NCBI RefSeq assembly: GCF_016863555.1 | Contig: NZ_BOPC01000081.1 | Coordinates: 1 to 34,603 of the forward strand | Reading direction: 5' to 3' | Origin: Micromonospora qiuiae | GTDB lineage: Bacteria > Actinomycetota > Actinomycetes > Mycobacteriales > Micromonosporaceae | DNA length: 34,603 nucleotides | In this document: piece after piece, positions 32,490 to 34,603 of the stretch | How the letters are laid out: each line of letters starts with the position of its first letter | Numbering within the stretch: position 1 is the stretch's first letter | Translations under genes and position numbers: made by a program | The notes under the pieces: model-generated | The model's database searches: none | Told to the model about the DNA's origin: nothing | What the model saw: only the letters and a program-made list of their open reading frames with translations

Positions 32490-32503
32490 TGTTATCGATA
32501 ACA
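32490..32503. promoter_or_regulatory. Perfect 14-bp palindrome TGTTATCGATAACA
   Basis: The sequence is fully symmetric and has the central CG typical of LacI-family operators. It is AT-rich against the local background. It lies about 70 bases before the GTG of the NB-ARC fragment gene and 42 after the SDR stop. No second copy was seen in the window. Confidence 0.6.
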
Positions 32504-32571
32504 CGTTATGTTGCGATATGGGCGTAAATGGGAGCGTAGTCCGGGCCGTCGACAGAGGAGGGAGGGCAGCC

Positions 32572-33249
32572 GTGCGGCTGTCTGGCTCGGCGTGGTCCAC
32601 GTCCCCTGCGTCACCGACAGCCGGCGTCGAGCCGGCCGCCACCGGTGCGGCGTCGGGAGCCCTCACGCCCGAGCGGGCCGCGGCGTTGCTCGTTCGCCAG
32701 GCCGGGGAAGCGTTCGTGCGTCCGGATCCGGGTGCCGTGCAGCGGCTCGTGCGGCTCTGCGGGCACCTACCACCCGTGGTCGGGCTCGCCGCCGCCCTCC
32801 TGCGGGCCGACTCGACCCGAACGGTCACCACTGTGGCGGACGATCTCGACAGTGCTCGGGACCGCTTCCCCGGCCTGACCGGGGAAGCGCTCGCCGTGGC
32901 CGCTGCCTTCGACCTGTCCTACCGCGACCTGCCCGTCAGCAGGCGGCGGCTGCTCCGCTACCTCGGCCTGCACCCGGGCCCGGATTTCGACGTGCCCGCA
33001 GCCGCCGCCCTGGGCAACCTGACCCTGCTGCACGCCCGGCGAAGCCTGGCGGACCTGCGCGAACGGCACCTGCTCATCGAGAGTGGCGCCCGTTACCGGT
33101 TTCCCGACCTCATCGCCGAGCACGTACACCGACTCGCCGTCGCGGAACCCGCCGTGGTCCGTGACGCCGCCCTCGGTCGGCTCCACGACCGCGACCGGCG
33201 TGCGCGCGCTCGTCGCGGGAAGGGCGAGAGCGCCGCGAATCGGCACTGA
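32572..33249 (+). CDS. Orphan NB-ARC/AfsR-like C-terminal fragment without a P-loop
   Basis: 225 residues. From about 70 onward it matches the helical and winged-helix part of STAND ATPases of the AfsR/SARP type: LVRLCGHLPPVVGLAAALLR, then AAAFDLSYRDLPVSRRRLLR, YLGLHPGPDFDV, and the wing segment RERHLLIESGARYRFPDLIA. The Walker A and B parts are missing; the first 40 residues are Ser/Ala/Pro-rich and unrelated. It is nevertheless well equipped for translation: GTG 32572 follows GAGGAGGGAGGG. It could be a fragment kept as a small regulator or decoy partner of a full STAND protein, or simply a remnant. It sits between the SDR and the GH95 fucosidase gene. Confidence 0.65.
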   Translation: MRLSGSAWSTSPASPTAGVEPAATGAASGALTPERAAALLVRQAGEAFVRPDPGAVQRLVRLCGHLPPVVGLAAALLRADSTRTVTTVADDLDSARDRFPGLTGEALAVAAAFDLSYRDLPVSRRRLLRYLGLHPGPDFDVPAAAALGNLTLLHARRSLADLRERHLLIESGARYRFPDLIAEHVHRLAVAEPAVVRDAALGRLHDRDRRARARRGKGESAANRH

Positions 33250-33269
33250 CGTCGGCGACCCGGCCGGCT

Positions 33270-33280
33270 ACATCAGATGT
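33270..33280. promoter_or_regulatory. Fucose operator, distal copy before GH95
   Basis: ACATCAGATGT is a perfect palindrome around the central A, extended to TACATCAGATGTA. It overlaps a possible -10 (TACATC at 33269-33274). Confidence 0.6.
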
Positions 33281-33435
33281 ATACCTGTTCCGGCGGGCCG
33301 GTAATTCGCGCCAAGGCCGGTCGGCCCGATGGACCCGAGCTTGCTGGCAGATGCCGGCAAGCCGTCGCATCGTGTCGGACCACCACCAGCTCAGCGGGGT
33401 TTGGCCGACGTGGCCGAGGCCGATTGAATCGATCA

Positions 33436-33484
33436 TTGCCTATCCCGTCGCGCGGCGGTAGCATTCGCGCAACACATCAGATGT
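33436..33484 (+). promoter_or_regulatory. GH95 promoter with fucose operator at the start site
   Basis: TTGCCT at 33436-33441, a 17-base spacer and TAGCAT at 33459-33464 form a promoter. ACATCAGATGT at 33474-33484, a perfect palindrome, covers the first transcribed bases. The GH95 ATG lies 79 bases further on. Confidence 0.65.
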
Positions 33485-33562
33485 CTGGCTGTTCTGAGTC
33501 TGCTGGCGATCAGTGGGGCTTCGGGCTTCGGGTGGCCGGATCGGTCACCACTTGGAGGATCG

Positions 33563-34603
33563 ATGTCAGACATGACCCGACGGCAGGCACTCAAGATCGG
33601 CGCGGCGGGTGCGGGTGGCACCCTGCTGCCGCTGCCCTGGACCGCCACGGCCCAGGCGAACTCGGCGGCACCACCGCAGGTGCTGGCCGCCGGCGACCTG
33701 GCACTGTGGTACAACCAGGCCGCCGGCACCGACTGGCTGCGGGCGTTGCCGATCGGCAACGGCCGGCTCGGCGCCATGGTGTTCGGGAACGTCGACGCCG
33801 AGCGGCTGCAGCTCAATGAGGACACTGTCTGGGCCGGGGGCCCGCACGACCCGAGCAACCCCCGGGGCCTGGGTGCGCTGCCGGAGATCCGGCGGCTGGT
33901 CTTCGCGAACCAGTGGACCCAGGCACAAAACCTGATCAACCAGAACATGCTTGGCAACCCGGTCGGCCAACTGGCGTACCAGACCGTCGGCAACCTCCGG
34001 CTGACCTTCCCGACATCTGGCGGGGCGTCGCAGTACGAGCGGCAGTTGGATCTCACCACCGCGACCACCTCCGTGACGTACGTGATGAACGGGGTGCGGT
34101 ACCAACGGGAGGTGTTCGCCAGCGCGCCGGACCAGGTCATCGCGATGCGCCTGACCGCCGACCGGACCGGTTCGATCTCCTTCACCGCCACGTTCGACAG
34201 CCCGCAGCGGACCACCGTCTCCAGCCCGGACGGCACCACGATCGCCCTCGACGGCGTTTCCGGCAACCAGGAGGGCGTGACCGGCGCGGTCCGCTTCCTC
34301 GCGCTGGCCAACGCCACCGTCAGCGGCGGCACCGTGAGCAGCTCCGGCGGCACGCTGCGGGTCAGCGGCGCCAACAGCGTGACGCTGCTGGTCTCGATCG
34401 GCTCGAGCTACGTCAACTACCGCAACGTCGGTGGCGACTACCAGGGCATCGCGCGACGACACCTCACCGCGGCCCGGGCCAGCAGCTACGACCAGCTGCG
34501 CGCCCGGCACGTCGCCGACTACCAGGCCCTGTTCGGGCGGGTCAGCCTCGACCTGGGCCGTACCTCGGCCGCGGACCAACCGACCGACGTGCGGATCAAC
34601 CGA
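33563..34603 (+). CDS. Secreted GH95 alpha-L-fucosidase (N-terminal part, cut by window end)
   Basis: 347 residues are visible; the family is usually about 750-800 long, so the (alpha/alpha)6 catalytic barrel lies beyond the window. Residues 1-33 are a Tat-type signal (MTRRQALKIGAAGAGG, ending TATAQA). Next comes the N-terminal GH95 beta-sandwich: LWYNQAAGTDWLRALPIGNG, RLGAMVFGNVDAERLQLNED and TVWAGGPHDPSNP are hallmarks of the family. GH95 enzymes remove alpha-1,2-linked fucose (or L-galactose), complementing the GH29 enzyme. GGAGG lies seven bases before ATG 33563. It has its own promoter with the shared fucose operator. The active-site residues cannot be checked here. Confidence 0.85.
   Translation, partial: MSDMTRRQALKIGAAGAGGTLLPLPWTATAQANSAAPPQVLAAGDLALWYNQAAGTDWLRALPIGNGRLGAMVFGNVDAERLQLNEDTVWAGGPHDPSNPRGLGALPEIRRLVFANQWTQAQNLINQNMLGNPVGQLAYQTVGNLRLTFPTSGGASQYERQLDLTTATTSVTYVMNGVRYQREVFASAPDQVIAMRLTADRTGSISFTATFDSPQRTTVSSPDGTTIALDGVSGNQEGVTGAVRFLALANATVSGGTVSSSGGTLRVSGANSVTLLVSIGSSYVNYRNVGGDYQGIARRHLTAARASSYDQLRARHVADYQALFGRVSLDLGRTSAADQPTDVRINR

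Larger units (their letters stand above)
33250..33562. other. Upstream region of the GH95 gene with two fucose operators
   Basis: 313 bases without a convincing gene. It contains two perfect copies of the fucose operator 204 bp apart and two promoter-like pairs. The distal site stands beside CTGACG-17-TACATC (33246-33274), so a longer leader transcript is possible. Confidence 0.5.

Noticed and set aside
33250..33562. A small gene between the NB-ARC fragment and GH95
   Set aside because: The available frames lack ribosome sites and protein-like composition and overlap the promoter elements of the GH95 gene.

Overview
The window is high-GC DNA from an actinomycete. The codon use, the lipoprotein and Tat-type signals, the leaderless promoters and the AAGGGGGCCCTT-type direct repeat point to the Micromonosporaceae (Micromonospora-like). 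This assignment is inference from style, not from a database match. No rRNA, tRNA, CRISPR array or intact insertion sequence was found.

Layout. 1-1.25 kb is a scar of gene remnants (a frameshifted zinc-knuckle-like gene, a GntR helix-turn-helix stump, a 12-bp inverted repeat) ending in a 17-bp tandem repeat. 1.25-3.84 kb holds an acetyltransferase and an MFS exporter divergent from a MerR regulator. 3.89-5.65 kb is a two-gene minus-strand operon (SDR plus aldo/keto reductase of the L-fucose dehydrogenase type). 5.8-6.45 kb encodes an M23 peptidase-like protein. 6.6-10.3 kb is a complete sulfate ABC transporter operon. 10.8-18.4 kb is a beta-fructoside cassette: fructokinase, intracellular GH32-like hydrolase, LacI repressor, ABC importer and a beta-lactamase-fold hydrolase, with two matching LacI-type operators. 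18.5-21.1 kb holds a leaderless VapBC-like pair, a CE4 deacetylase, a VOC protein and a broken gene.

21.4-34.6 kb is an L-fucose utilisation island. It contains a secreted GH29 alpha-L-fucosidase with lectin domains, a ribose-type ABC importer, L-fuconate dehydratase, L-fuconolactonase, a FadR/GntR regulator divergent from a zinc dehydrogenase and a KduD-like SDR, an orphan NB-ARC fragment, and a secreted GH95 fucosidase cut by the window end. Together with the aldo/keto reductase 16 kb away these encode the non-phosphorylative oxidative route L-fucose -> fuconolactone -> fuconate -> 2-keto-3-deoxyfuconate -> diketo acid. The final hydrolase or aldolase is not in the window.

The main discovery is a short near-palindrome, ACATC-N-GAYGT. 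It sits at the predicted promoter of every block of this pathway (5710-5720, 21406-21416, 30556-30566, 33270-33280, 33474-33484), including the unlinked SDR-AKR operon. It is very probably the operator of the GntR/FCD regulator at 29772-30467, and it defines one fucose regulon that is split by the sulfate and fructoside cassettes.
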